Source of the DNA: UBA1801 sp035353395 | GTDB taxonomy: Bacteria; Acidobacteriota; Holophagae; Holophagales; Holophagaceae | NCBI GenBank assembly: GCA_035353395.1 | Contig: DAOPZL010000005.1 | Span: forward strand, 25,222-89,221 | Length of the DNA: 64,000 bases | Reading direction: 5' to 3' | Shown here: positions 33,454 to 42,217 of the stretch, in pieces | Layout: the number at the start of each line of letters is the position of its first letter | Position numbering within the stretch: position 1 is the stretch's first letter | Program-made: the position numbers and the translations under genes | The notes under the pieces: generated by a model | The model's database searches: none | Told to the model about the DNA's origin: nothing | Seen by the model: only the letters and a program-made list of their open reading frames with translations

Positions 33454-35031
33454 TCACTTCTTGATCTTGGTGAAATCCACGTGCAGGGAGAACCCGTCGA
33501 AGGCCTCGGGAAGCCCCTTGACCGCCTTGCTGGCGACGAAGGCCTCGATGGGCTGGCACATGGCCGCGAACGGGCCGTTCTTCTGCCAGTAGTCGGTCAG
33601 GTCCGTGTAGAGCTTCAGGCGCTTCTTCTCGTCCACTTCCTTCGCGGCGCTTTCGCACAGCTGGACGGCCTTCTCGTCGTTCCAGGCCATGCGCCAGGCG
33701 AGCTGCTTGGCCTTGTAGTTGGTGAAGGGGTTCGCCAGCGCGTCGGCATCCGGGTAGTCGATGCCCCAGCCGGCCACGATCAGGTTGATGCCCTGCTCGC
33801 GCATCTTCTGGTACATCTGGGCGGCCGGCATGATGTTGATCTTGGTCCGGATCCCGATCTTGGCCAGGTTCTCCTGCACGATCTGGGCCTCGATCCTGCG
33901 GACCTCGTTCGTGTTGGTGACGAGTTCGACGTCGAAGCCGTTGGCCTGGCCGGCTTCCTTCATGAGGGCCTTGGCCTTCTCGAGGTTGAGCTTGTAGGGG
34001 TTCTTCTCCTTGTAGCCGAAGTAGCCCTTGGCGATGAACTGCTGGTTGGGCACCGCCATGCCCTGCCGGGCCTGGCTGATGATGGCGTTGTAGTCGATGG
34101 CGTACTTCACCGCCTGGCGGACCCGGTTGTCCTTGAAGGGGCCCCAGTTGGCGTTGACGCCCACGTACTCGAGGCTCTGGGCGGGGGTCTTCACGACCTG
34201 CAGGTTGCCGGGGTCGCCCTCGACGCCCTTGATCTGGTCGGGCAGCAGGGTGAAGGCCACGTCGATGTCGCCCTTCTTCGCCTGGAGCAGGCGGTCGGCA
34301 GCCTCGGGGATGTCCTTGATGATGATGGTCTTGATCTTGGGCTCGCCGGCCCAGTAGCCCTTGTTGGCCACGAACACGATGGACTCGTTCCGCTTCCAAC
34401 CCTTGAGGTTGTAGGCACCGGCGCCGGCGCTGTGGTCGTTGAGCCACGCCATGCCCATGTCGCCGTTGGCCTCGTGCTCCTTGACGACCTTGGAATCCAG
34501 GATGGCGCCGATCGTCGCCGCGAGGTTCGTGAGCACGATGTTGCTGGGCACGCCCTTGGTCACGACCTTGACCGTCCGGTCATCCACGGCGCTGACGCTG
34601 TTTTCGGTGAGGCCCACGGCTTCCGTGAACAGCCACGCCGGCGACTTCTGGAGCTTGACGGCCCGGCGGATCGAATAGACCACGTCCTCGGCCTTGAGGG
34701 GATTGCCGCTTTCGAACGTGATCCCCTTGCGGAGGTGGAAGGTCCAGGTCTTGCCGTCGGAGGCCATCTCCCACTTCTCGGCGGCATCCGGGTTCACGAC
34801 GAACTTGCCGCCCTTGACATCCAGCTTGACCAGGTTGGCGTAGAGGTTGCGGATGAACCCGCCGGTGGGCGCCTCGAAACAGACATGCGGATCGAGCGTC
34901 TTGACGTTCTCGTGGCTCTGGCCCAGGACCAGCACGTCCTTGGGGATCGCGCCCGAGACCGGGATGGTCCAAAGCATGGTGGACGCCGCGAGGGCGGTCG
35001 CCATCATCGGCACATGGAAATGTGGCTTCAT
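33454..35031 (-). CDS. oppA: Oligopeptide ABC transporter substrate-binding protein OppA/DppA type
   Basis: 525 residues with a signal peptide (MKPHFHVPMMATALAASTML then an SGA-type cleavage region near residue 27). The SBP_bac_5 fold follows, with SHENVKTLDPHVCFEA, AEKWEMASDGKTWTFHLRKGITF and GWGIDYPDADALANPFTNY. AAAGGAG precedes the ATG. No lipobox is seen, so it is a free periplasmic protein. Substrate preference cannot be read off. It heads the operon oppABCDF-dipeptidase under a -24/-12 sequence about 115 bases upstream. The rest of the gap 35032-35419 holds no gene. Confidence 0.92.
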   Translation of the reverse strand: MKPHFHVPMMATALAASTMLWTIPVSGAIPKDVLVLGQSHENVKTLDPHVCFEAPTGGFIRNLYANLVKLDVKGGKFVVNPDAAEKWEMASDGKTWTFHLRKGITFESGNPLKAEDVVYSIRRAVKLQKSPAWLFTEAVGLTENSVSAVDDRTVKVVTKGVPSNIVLTNLAATIGAILDSKVVKEHEANGDMGMAWLNDHSAGAGAYNLKGWKRNESIVFVANKGYWAGEPKIKTIIIKDIPEAADRLLQAKKGDIDVAFTLLPDQIKGVEGDPGNLQVVKTPAQSLEYVGVNANWGPFKDNRVRQAVKYAIDYNAIISQARQGMAVPNQQFIAKGYFGYKEKNPYKLNLEKAKALMKEAGQANGFDVELVTNTNEVRRIEAQIVQENLAKIGIRTKINIMPAAQMYQKMREQGINLIVAGWGIDYPDADALANPFTNYKAKQLAWRMAWNDEKAVQLCESAAKEVDEKKRLKLYTDLTDYWQKNGPFAAMCQPIEAFVASKAVKGLPEAFDGFSLHVDFTKIKK

Positions 35032-35144
35032 GGATTCTCCTTTCAATTTGGATGGAATGTTCGGACATGCATGAGGTGTGGCATCGAGTGTACTACCTCG
35101 CCTGCCCAGCCCCGAAGGACTGTCGCGTGGAACCAGCAAAGAGA

Positions 35145-35159
35145 GCACGATCTGTGCCA
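35145..35159 (-). promoter_or_regulatory. Sigma-54-type promoter of the opp operon
   Basis: Minus strand TGGCACAGATCGTGC matches the -24 box perfectly and keeps GC at -12, 12 nt from GG. It ends 114 bases before oppA. The gene for a sigma-54 activator ends 261 bases further upstream, which supports the assignment. Confidence 0.72.
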
Positions 35160-35419
35160 CATCGCATCCCGAGGGCCCCGGACGCGTTCCCGCAGGCCGC
35201 CTGCGTCTGCCGGACAGGCGCGAGTGGGGCAAGGCTGTTTCCGGACAATCCCCCCCTTGTTCATTTCCGAGACGGCCGGGCCAAAAGAAGAACACGGCCG
35301 GTCCCACTCCACCGGACTCCCGGCCGGCCCGGGACCGTTCCCGGTCTCGCGAATCAGGTTGATTTTCGGCCCATTTTGAAATCTTCAACCCTATTTCCGG
35401 CAGACGACCCGCGTTCCAC

Positions 35420-37432
35420 CTAGCCCGCCGCGAGCCGCCCCCGATCCGTGAGGCTCGCCCCCTTCCGCCCCTTCCCGGGCTGGGTGAACCCGAAGGATTC
35501 GGCCCTGAGGAGAAGGCTTCGGATCATGGCCTCCGTCAGGTGGGGGCATTCCCTGGCCGCGAACTCGGCGAGGTGGTTGCGGCCGAGGTGGCCCTGGTCC
35601 CGCAGCTTCCTCAGCAGCCACAGCAGGTCCGCCCCGAGCACATCCTGGAGCATCTCCCCCCGGGAGACGGATTTCTCCTCCCGCAGGTACTCGGGAAGAT
35701 CCTTCACGGGCACGGGCTTGCACCCGTCGTGCACGGTGATCAGGTATTCGACGGCATTCATGAGCTGGCGGATGTTCCCGGGCCACGCGTAGGCGTGGAG
35801 GCGCTCCAGGGTCTCCTGCGACACGACCGCACTGGCCCTGCAGTATTTCCCGTGGCTGAACCGCCTGAAGAACTGGTCCAGCAGCAGGGGGACGTCCTCC
35901 CTGCGCTCCCGGAGGCTGGGAACCCGCAAGGGCAGCACCGTCAGCCGGTAGTACAGATCCTCCCGGAAGGTACCCTTGCCCACCTCCGAGACCAGGTCCT
36001 TGTTGGTGGCCGCGATCACGCGCACGTCGACGGGGATGAGCTTCCGGCCGCCGACGGGCCTCACCTGGCGTTCCTGCAGCACCCGCAGCAGCCGCACCTG
36101 GAATTCCAGGGGAGCATCCCCGATCTCGTCGAGGAAGATCGTCCCGCCGTGCGCTTCGGCGAACAGCCCCCGGCGCCCCCCCTTCTTGGCGCCCGTGAAC
36201 GCGCCTTCCTCGTAGCCGAACAGCTCGCTTTCCAGGAGGGAGCTGGGAAAGGCCGCGAAGTTCACCGGCACGAAGGGGCCGCTCCCCCGCTTCGACGCGT
36301 TGTGGATGGCCTGGGCGATCAGCTCCTTGCCCGTCCCGCTCTCCCCCTGGATCATGACCGTGGAATCGCTCCGGGACACCCGCTTGGCGAAGGAGAGGAC
36401 CGAGTCCATCTGCGGGCTCTTCGAGAGGATGTCGTTGAAGGTGTAGCGCGCCTCCTGTTCCGACGTCCTCGACTTGCGCCTCAGCTCGTACTCGAGGGTC
36501 TGGATCGTCTGGCTGCTCTCGAAGGCGTAGATGCGACCGACGATGGTTTCCCCCTGGCTCACCGTCTTCTCCCGGACCACCATGTCCTGGCCGTAGATCG
36601 AAACCACGGCGTTCGAATCCAGGAATTCCGGGTCCGGCGGGAGTCCCGGCACGAGATCCGCGATCTTCCGGTCGACCATGGCTTCCGGGTCGGTCCTCAG
36701 GACCGTGGACATCGTCTGGTTCCCCAGGATGATCCGGCCCGACAAGTCCGTGTAGAGGATCCCGTTCGGAGCGTGATCCGCCATCACCTGGAGCGTGTCC
36801 CGCATCTGGGAGACGCGCTTGCCGGCCTCGTTGATCTCCCGGAGCAGGCGCGTGATCTCGCAGAGGTGCCTGGACGAGATCGAATCCCCGAGCTGGTCCA
36901 TCATCCCTAGGCACTGGACCAGCTCCACGATGGTCGAGATGTCCGCGTGCCGGGTCCCGATGTCGAGGATCCGCTCGACGCAGTCGGGGACCAGCGCCGA
37001 CTCCCCCGGCGTGACCGCCGTCTTCAGCCGCGGATACGCCCCGATGCCCGGGTAGTAGGGGTGGTAGACCAGGTGATCCAGGCCGATGCGGAGCAGGTGG
37101 TCGATGGCGTCCCTGGCCGTGGTCTCGAAATCGTTGACCAGCAGGACCTCCTCCCCGGCCGGAAGGGTGAGCAGGTCCTGGATGCGCGTGTAGTCGATCG
37201 CACGGCGGGCCAGGATGAACGCCATGCCCTGGTCGATCCGTTCCTGGACCTTCTCGTGGAACCGGGCGTGCTGCCCCGTGAGGACGGCGATCACCTCCCC
37301 GGGCGAGAAGTCGAACTCGTCCCGCAGGCAGTAGTTCTCGACGGAGACGGACTCCTTGAAGAAACGCCTGATCTGCGCGACGAAGGTCTCTCCCACCGCC
37401 CTGCTGACACTGATCACAACGACCTTCTTCAC
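35420..37432 (-). CDS. Sigma-54-dependent enhancer-binding regulator (PAS + AAA+)
   Basis: 670 residues from a GTG. Residues 1-200 are an unidentified sensory region (KKVVVISVSRAVGETFVAQ, then a Rossmann-like pattern). A PAS domain lies at about 210-320. The AAA+ core has Walker A GESGTGKE, the GAFTGA loop that contacts sigma-54, and Walker B GTIFLDEIGD. The C-terminus is not a clear Fis-type helix-turn-helix but a helical, possibly winged region (GHLGRNHLAEFAA, SLTDRGRLA). It lies between opp and the deaminase genes and is the natural candidate to activate all five -24/-12 promoters here. Confidence 0.9.
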   Translation of the reverse strand: MKKVVVISVSRAVGETFVAQIRRFFKESVSVENYCLRDEFDFSPGEVIAVLTGQHARFHEKVQERIDQGMAFILARRAIDYTRIQDLLTLPAGEEVLLVNDFETTARDAIDHLLRIGLDHLVYHPYYPGIGAYPRLKTAVTPGESALVPDCVERILDIGTRHADISTIVELVQCLGMMDQLGDSISSRHLCEITRLLREINEAGKRVSQMRDTLQVMADHAPNGILYTDLSGRIILGNQTMSTVLRTDPEAMVDRKIADLVPGLPPDPEFLDSNAVVSIYGQDMVVREKTVSQGETIVGRIYAFESSQTIQTLEYELRRKSRTSEQEARYTFNDILSKSPQMDSVLSFAKRVSRSDSTVMIQGESGTGKELIAQAIHNASKRGSGPFVPVNFAAFPSSLLESELFGYEEGAFTGAKKGGRRGLFAEAHGGTIFLDEIGDAPLEFQVRLLRVLQERQVRPVGGRKLIPVDVRVIAATNKDLVSEVGKGTFREDLYYRLTVLPLRVPSLRERREDVPLLLDQFFRRFSHGKYCRASAVVSQETLERLHAYAWPGNIRQLMNAVEYLITVHDGCKPVPVKDLPEYLREEKSVSRGEMLQDVLGADLLWLLRKLRDQGHLGRNHLAEFAARECPHLTEAMIRSLLLRAESFGFTQPGKGRKGASLTDRGRLAAG

Positions 37433-37504
37433 CCGGCGTTCCTCCCCCTCCAGGGTGTCACAAAAACCCGTTCCCCTCGTCCCCTGAGCCGGGAGGGTCC
37501 TGGT

Positions 37505-38095
37505 TCAGCCCTGGCGTGCGTTGTAGACGAGCCTGGAGCTGCGCCTGAACTGGCGGAAGAGCTCGACGGCCTCCGCCCGCAGGACGTCCATCCTCGTGGC
37601 GATGCCGCGCCCGGCCAGTTCCCCGGCCCATTCCGGGTGGACCGGCCCTTCGTCGAACCCGGTCAGCTCCTCCAGCTCGGGCCCGCTTCCGGCGATCGTC
37701 AGGAAGCGGATGCCCGACCAGAGGAGCGCTCCGTAGCACATGGCGCAGGGGCGCCAGTTCACCACCAGCTCGTGGGCCGGGATCCCGGGGCCTCCCAGGT
37801 CGTAGGTCCCCAGGCGCTTCTGGGCCAGCCCGAGGGCCATGACCTCGGCGTGGGCGCTGGAACAGCCGCTTGCCACCACGCGGTTGACGCCGATGGAGAC
37901 GAGCCTTCCGCTCTCCTGCTCGAAGACCCCGGCGGCGAAGGGCCCCCCGGTGTCCTTCTCGAAGTTGAGCCTCGCCAGTTCGAGGATCGCCGCCATGCGG
38001 CCCTCCACGGCCGGAATGAAGTCCGGCAGGGTTTCCAGGTAGGCGGGAGCCCATTCCGGCATGGTCAGGTGGAGGTCCAGGCAGGGCGCAGTCAT
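37505..38095 (-). CDS. Nucleoside/base deaminase (CDA superfamily)
   Basis: 196 residues. The zinc site is intact: SSAHAEVMAL (His-Ala-Glu) and WRPCAMCYGALLWSGI (PCxxC). The fold resembles guanine or tRNA-adenosine deaminases more than cytidine deaminase, with about 50 additional N-terminal residues. It hydrolyses an amino group from a base or related ring and releases ammonia; the substrate is undetermined. GGAGG sits before ATG 38095. It is divergent from the dimethylargininase-like gene, sharing overlapping -24/-12 elements. Confidence 0.85.
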   Translation of the reverse strand: MTAPCLDLHLTMPEWAPAYLETLPDFIPAVEGRMAAILELARLNFEKDTGGPFAAGVFEQESGRLVSIGVNRVVASGCSSAHAEVMALGLAQKRLGTYDLGGPGIPAHELVVNWRPCAMCYGALLWSGIRFLTIAGSGPELEELTGFDEGPVHPEWAGELAGRGIATRMDVLRAEAVELFRQFRRSSRLVYNARQG

Positions 38096-38175
38096 GATGC
38101 CTCCAGGATAGTCCATCGCCGAGTCCCCGGCTCGCGGATCCCCGAGGCCATCAGGCCCGCCGGCCCAGGTGTGGG

Positions 38176-38190
38176 GCACTATACTGGCCA
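38176..38190 (-). promoter_or_regulatory. Sigma-54-type promoter for the deaminase gene
   Basis: Minus strand TGGCCAGTATAGTGC keeps the 12-nt GG-to-GC spacing. Its -24 half (TGGCCA, palindromic) is shared with the plus-strand promoter at 38185-38199. It ends 80 bases before the deaminase start. Confidence 0.6.
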
Positions 38191-38199
38191 CACGCTTGC
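38185..38199 (+). promoter_or_regulatory. Sigma-54-type promoter for the dimethylargininase-like gene
   Basis: TGGCCACACGCTTGC has a perfect TTGC at -12 and GG at -24 with correct spacing, 62 bases upstream of the ATG at 38262. It overlaps the opposite-facing element. Confidence 0.65.
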
Positions 38200-38261
38200 C
38201 CCATGCCTGGAAGGCCCGACTTCCCCAGGCGTGCCCCCGCCGGCCATGTCCAGGAGCTTCC

Positions 38262-39041
38262 ATGTTCACGCGCGCCATCGTCAGGATTCCCGGCGAGAAC
38301 TTCAGTGAAGGGCTGACCTCCGCGGAGGAGGCGAGGCAGGCCCCCCCCGTCTACGGGAAGGTGCTGCAGCAGCACGCCGCCTACTGCAAGGCGCTCGAGG
38401 CGTGCGGACTGAGGCTGATCGTGCTCGACAAGGATCCTGACTACCCGGATTCGACCTTCGTGGAGGACACCGCCGTCCTCATCCCCCATGTCGCCATCCT
38501 CACCCGTCCGGGGGCTCCGAGCCGCAGGGGCGAGGTGGAGAGGATCCGCGGCACGATCCTCCCGCTGTTCCGGGAACACTGCGAGATCACCGCGCCGGGC
38601 ACCCTCGAGGGCGGCGATATCTGCGAGGCCGGGAACCACTTCTTCATCGGCATCTCCCACCGGACCAACGAGGAAGGAGCCCGACAGCTGGCCACCTTCC
38701 TGGCCCGGGAGGGCCATACCTCAACCTGCGTGGACATCCGGCAGATGACCAGCATCCTGCACCTGAAGAGCGGCATCGCCTGTCTCGACGACCGGACCCT
38801 GGTGCTCATGGACGAGATGGCCGACCGCCCGGAATTCGAGGGCTTCCGCATCATCCGGGTCCCGAGGGAGGAGAGCTATGCGGCCAACTGCGTCCGCGTC
38901 AACGACCGCGTCCTCCTGGCCAGCGGTTTCCCCGGGCTGGAGGCCAGCCTGGTCGAACACGGCTTCTCGCCCCTGGTCCTGGACATGTCCGAATACCGCA
39001 AGATGGACGGCGGCCTGAGCTGCCTGTCCCTGCGGTTCTGA
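38262..39041 (+). CDS. ddaH: Dimethylarginine dimethylaminohydrolase-like amidinotransferase-fold hydrolase
   Basis: 259 residues. DDAH signatures: DYPDSTFVEDTAVL (substrate-binding Asp, Ser, Glu), GTLEGGDI, the catalytic His in SILHLKSG and the nucleophile C254 in GGLSCLSLRF. The reaction would convert methylarginine (or arginine) to citrulline plus an amine. An exact substrate cannot be decided; related bacterial enzymes also use arginine. AGGAG precedes ATG 38262. A -24/-12 element upstream ties it to the peptide/amino-acid regulon. Confidence 0.86.
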   Translation: MFTRAIVRIPGENFSEGLTSAEEARQAPPVYGKVLQQHAAYCKALEACGLRLIVLDKDPDYPDSTFVEDTAVLIPHVAILTRPGAPSRRGEVERIRGTILPLFREHCEITAPGTLEGGDICEAGNHFFIGISHRTNEEGARQLATFLAREGHTSTCVDIRQMTSILHLKSGIACLDDRTLVLMDEMADRPEFEGFRIIRVPREESYAANCVRVNDRVLLASGFPGLEASLVEHGFSPLVLDMSEYRKMDGGLSCLSLRF

Positions 39042-39042
39042 C

Positions 39043-39068
39043 GGCCGGCGCCCCGGAGAGCGCCGGCC
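39043..39068. terminator. Bidirectional hairpin between ddaH and livJ-type gene
   Basis: A nine-base stem GGCCGGCGC/GCGCCGGCC with an eight-base loop, directly after the ddaH stop and between convergent genes. A second CCGG-rich inverted repeat follows. The T run is weak. Confidence 0.6.
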
Positions 39069-39102
39069 CGGTCGCCCGGGCCGGTCCTGGCCGCGGAACG
39101 GA

Positions 39103-40397
39103 TCAGTTGCTCGCGACGAACTTCTCCTGGAACTTCATGCCCTTGCCGACGATCTTGATGATCCAGGCTTCCTTCCCGATGGGATCGTGCTGCGGACCGA
39201 TCTTGATGTGCCCGGTGATGCCCTGGATGTCGCAGGTCAGCAGCGCCTTCTGGATGGCGGCGGGATCGACCGACTTCGCGCGCTGCATGGCGTCGATGAC
39301 CATGTAGAGGGCATCGCGCACCATGTAGGAATTGAGTTCCGCGTTCCTGTTGAACTTGGCCTTGTAGGCCGTCCGCATCGGCTTGGCGGCGTTGCCTTCC
39401 ATGTCGAGATGGTTGATGAACATGCAGCCCTCCAGGGCCTTGCCGGCCAAGGGGATCAGGTTCTCGGAGGGCCAGCCGTCGCCGCCGAACAGGAGCTGGT
39501 TGAGGCCCAGTTCCCGGGCCTGCTTGGCCACGAGGGCGACATCGTTGTAGTAGGCAGGGATGAAGACGACGTCGGGCTTGGCCGCCTTGATCTTGGTGAG
39601 GGGCGCGCGGAAGTCCTTCTCGCCCGAGGTGTAGCTGACCTCGGCCACGACCTTCCCGCCGGCCTTCTCGAAGTTCTGCTTGTAGAATTCGGCGAGCCCC
39701 GTGGAATAGGGATCGTCGATCGTCATCAGGACCGCGGCCTTCCGCTTGCCGAGCTTCTGGTAGCAATAGTAGGCGGCCGCCTTGCCCTGGTAGGGATCAA
39801 TGAAGCAGGCGCGGAACATGAAGGGGCTGATGACCCCGGACTCGCCCACTGTCACCTTGGGATTGGTGGCCGTGGAGGACACGAGGGGAACCTTCGCGCC
39901 GTTGACGAGGGGAGCGACGGGAATGGCTTCTCCCGAACCCTGGGCGCCGACGATGGCGATGACCTTGTCCTGGCTGATGAGGCGCTTGACCACGTTGACG
40001 GCCTCGACGGAATCGCCCTTGTCGTCGTAGGGGACGATCTCGATCTTGTACTTCTTGCCGCCGACGTCGACTCCGCCCTTGGCGTTGAACTCTTCCGCCA
40101 GCATCAGGACGGTGTTCTTCTCGGCCTGGCCGAAGAGGGCGCTGTCCCCGGTTTCCGGCCCGAACCAGCCGATCTTGACGGTCTGGGCGCCGGCGCTCAG
40201 GGCCACGCCGGCCACGAGAATGCTGGNNNNNNNNNNNNNNNNNNNNNNNNNNNNNNNNNNNNNNNNNNNNNNNNNNNNNNNNNNNNNNNNNNNNNNNNNN
40301 NNNNNNNNNNNNNNNNNNNNNNNNNNATCTTGACGGTCTGGGCGCCGGCGCTCAGGGCCACGCCGGCCACGAGAATGCTGGGGAGCAACTTTCGCAT
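39103..40397 (-). CDS. Branched-chain amino acid-type ABC substrate-binding protein (split by scaffold gap)
   Basis: A LivJ-type periplasmic binding protein: signal peptide MRKLLPSILVAGVALSAGAQ, then KIGWFGPETGDSALFGQ, IVGAQGSGEAIPVAP and PDVVFIPAYYNDVALVAKQARELG. Translation starts at ATG 40397 after GGAG. The frame is broken by 100 N (40227-40326) between two identical 55-base copies. Removing the N run and one copy leaves exactly 380 codons in frame (379 residues), a normal length, so the real gene is intact. No permease or ATPase genes lie nearby. I see no -24/-12 element upstream. The substrate may not be a branched-chain amino acid. Confidence 0.88.
40172..40381. other. Assembly gap: 100 N between duplicated 55-bp ends
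   Basis: Bases 40172-40226 and 40327-40381 are identical and flank exactly 100 N. This is the expected result of scaffolding two contigs whose ends overlap without merging them. The duplication is not biological. Confidence 0.95.
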
Positions 40398-40900
40398 GAG
40401 GGATCTCCTCGAGTGGGGGGGTTGAGGGTGCGGGAACAGGGGACTGTCGGAATCTGCCATGACCGGGCCATGTCTTCGGCCGCAGGCCCGGTGGATCTGC
40501 GTCCAGGGGCGACATGCCGGGCCATGCCAGGATTGTTTTAGGATGTGAATGATATACAAATGCTATCTTAGTGACATATCGTTGGTCCGCAACACATTTT
40601 TCGATCGGCCCATCTTTCCGCCGAATGCCGCCCGAACGTCACAACAAGGCCTTCACATTCAGTGTTTGAATCCATGGATCGGCCCCCGCGCCGCCGCCTC
40701 CAGGCGGGGCCCGGAAGGGGCTCCTGGAAAAAGAAACGCTGGGAGGCCCGCCCCGACCGTGAGACTCTGGAGAGTCGAACTTGGAAGGCGCCTCCGGTCT
40801 GCGCCTCAGTCCCTCGGATTTCTTGGTCGAATGTCCTCCATGCCCCGGCCGGGGCTCGTGCGGGAATGTCCCTGGCGAGCGGGCCCACACAGGAGCATCG
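40398..40900. other. Intergenic region between the livJ-type gene and the helicase gene
   Basis: About 500 bases with no supported gene. It contains an AT-rich part at 40530-40620 that could hold promoters for either divergent gene, and ends in AGGAG before the helicase ATG. Confidence 0.5.
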
Positions 40901-42178
40901 ATGTCCTTTCATTCTCTTGGCCTGATCCCGGATCTGCTGCGCGCCGTGGGCGAGCAGGGCTACGAGGCGCCCACCCCCATCCAGGCCAAGGCCATTCCCG
41001 TGGTGCTCGAGGGCCGCGACCTGATGGTCGGCGCCCAGACCGGAACCGGGAAAACCGCGGCCTTCACGCTGCCCATGCTCCAGCGCCTCGTGCGGCATGC
41101 GAACCCCTCGGCGTCGCCCGCGCGCCATCCAGTCCGTGCCCTGGTGCTCACCCCCACGCGCGAGCTGGCCATGCAGGTGGAGGAGAGCGTGCGCACCTAC
41201 GGCAGGTACGTGCCCATGCGCACCCTCGCCATCTTCGGCGGCGTGAACGCGAATCCCCAGATCACGGCGCTGCGGAGGGGGGTGGAGATCCTGGTGGCCA
41301 CCCCCGGCCGCTTCCTCGACCTTCACCAGCAGGGGGAAATGCATCTGGGGCAGGTGGAGATCCTGGTGCTCGACGAGGCGGACCGCATGCTCGACATGGG
41401 GTTCATCCGGGACATCCGCCGGATCCTGGCCCTCCTGCCGTCCCGCCGCCAGAACATCCTCTGCTCCGCCACCTTCAGCCCGGACATGCGCGCCCTGGCC
41501 GAGGGACTCCTGGAGGATCCCGTGTCGGTGGACGTGTCCCCGCGCAACAGCGCCGCGGAACTCGTGCAGCAGGTGATCCACCCGGTGGATCGGGAGCGCA
41601 AGTGCGCCCTGCTCTCCCACCTCATCCGCAGCCGCCGCATGAACCAGGTGCTCGTCTTCACCCGCACCAAGCACGGGGCGAACCGCCTCGCGGAGCAGCT
41701 CTCCAGGGACGGCATCGCCTCGAGCGCCATCCACGGGAACAAGAGCCAGCCACAGCGCGTGAGGGCCCTCTCGGACTTCAAGCACGGCGACATCACCGTG
41801 CTGGTGGCGACGGACATCGCGGCGCGCGGCCTGGACATCAACGAGCTCCCCCATGTCGTGAACTACGAACTGCCCATGGTCGCGGAGGACTACGTCCACC
41901 GCATCGGCCGCACGGGCCGCGCCGGCACCGAGGGCACGGCGCTCAGCCTGGTCTGCGTCGACGAGCAGAAGCTCCTCCGCGGCATCGAGCGCCTCCTCAA
42001 GCGCGCCCTTCCAGTCGAGTGCATCTCGGGGTTCGCCCCGGATCCTTCGATCAAGGCGGAGCCCGTCGAGATCCGGCGACAAGCCCAGGGCCGCCGCGGA
42101 GGTTCCGGAACTCCTGGAAACCGCCGGACCGCGAAGGGAGGCGCGCCGCTCGCCCGGACGACGCCGCGGATGAAGTAG
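40901..42178 (+). CDS. DEAD-box ATP-dependent RNA helicase (RhlE-like)
   Basis: 425 residues. All helicase motifs appear in order: Q motif (F and PTPIQ), AQTGTGKT (I), PTREL (Ia), TPGR (Ib), DEAD (II), SAT (III), TRTKHGANRLAEQL (IV), TDIAARGLD (V) and HRIGRTGR (VI). The C-terminal tail of about 50 residues is Arg/Gly-rich and basic, suited to RNA contact. It probably remodels ribosomal or mRNA structures. AGGAG lies five bases before ATG 40901. It is monocistronic. Confidence 0.93.
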   Translation: MSFHSLGLIPDLLRAVGEQGYEAPTPIQAKAIPVVLEGRDLMVGAQTGTGKTAAFTLPMLQRLVRHANPSASPARHPVRALVLTPTRELAMQVEESVRTYGRYVPMRTLAIFGGVNANPQITALRRGVEILVATPGRFLDLHQQGEMHLGQVEILVLDEADRMLDMGFIRDIRRILALLPSRRQNILCSATFSPDMRALAEGLLEDPVSVDVSPRNSAAELVQQVIHPVDRERKCALLSHLIRSRRMNQVLVFTRTKHGANRLAEQLSRDGIASSAIHGNKSQPQRVRALSDFKHGDITVLVATDIAARGLDINELPHVVNYELPMVAEDYVHRIGRTGRAGTEGTALSLVCVDEQKLLRGIERLLKRALPVECISGFAPDPSIKAEPVEIRRQAQGRRGGSGTPGNRRTAKGGAPLARTTPRMK

Positions 42179-42217
42179 CGCCCGGCCGGACCTGGGCTCG
42201 TGGCCGCCAGGCGGCCG

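Noticed and set aside
33322..35379. 685-codon ORF opposite oppA
   Set aside because: Shadow of the binding-protein gene.
40398..40600. Sigma-54 promoter for the livJ-type gene
   Set aside because: I searched for GG/GC pairs 12 nt apart on the minus strand and found none with a matching -24 box, so the gene is not included in the proposed regulon.
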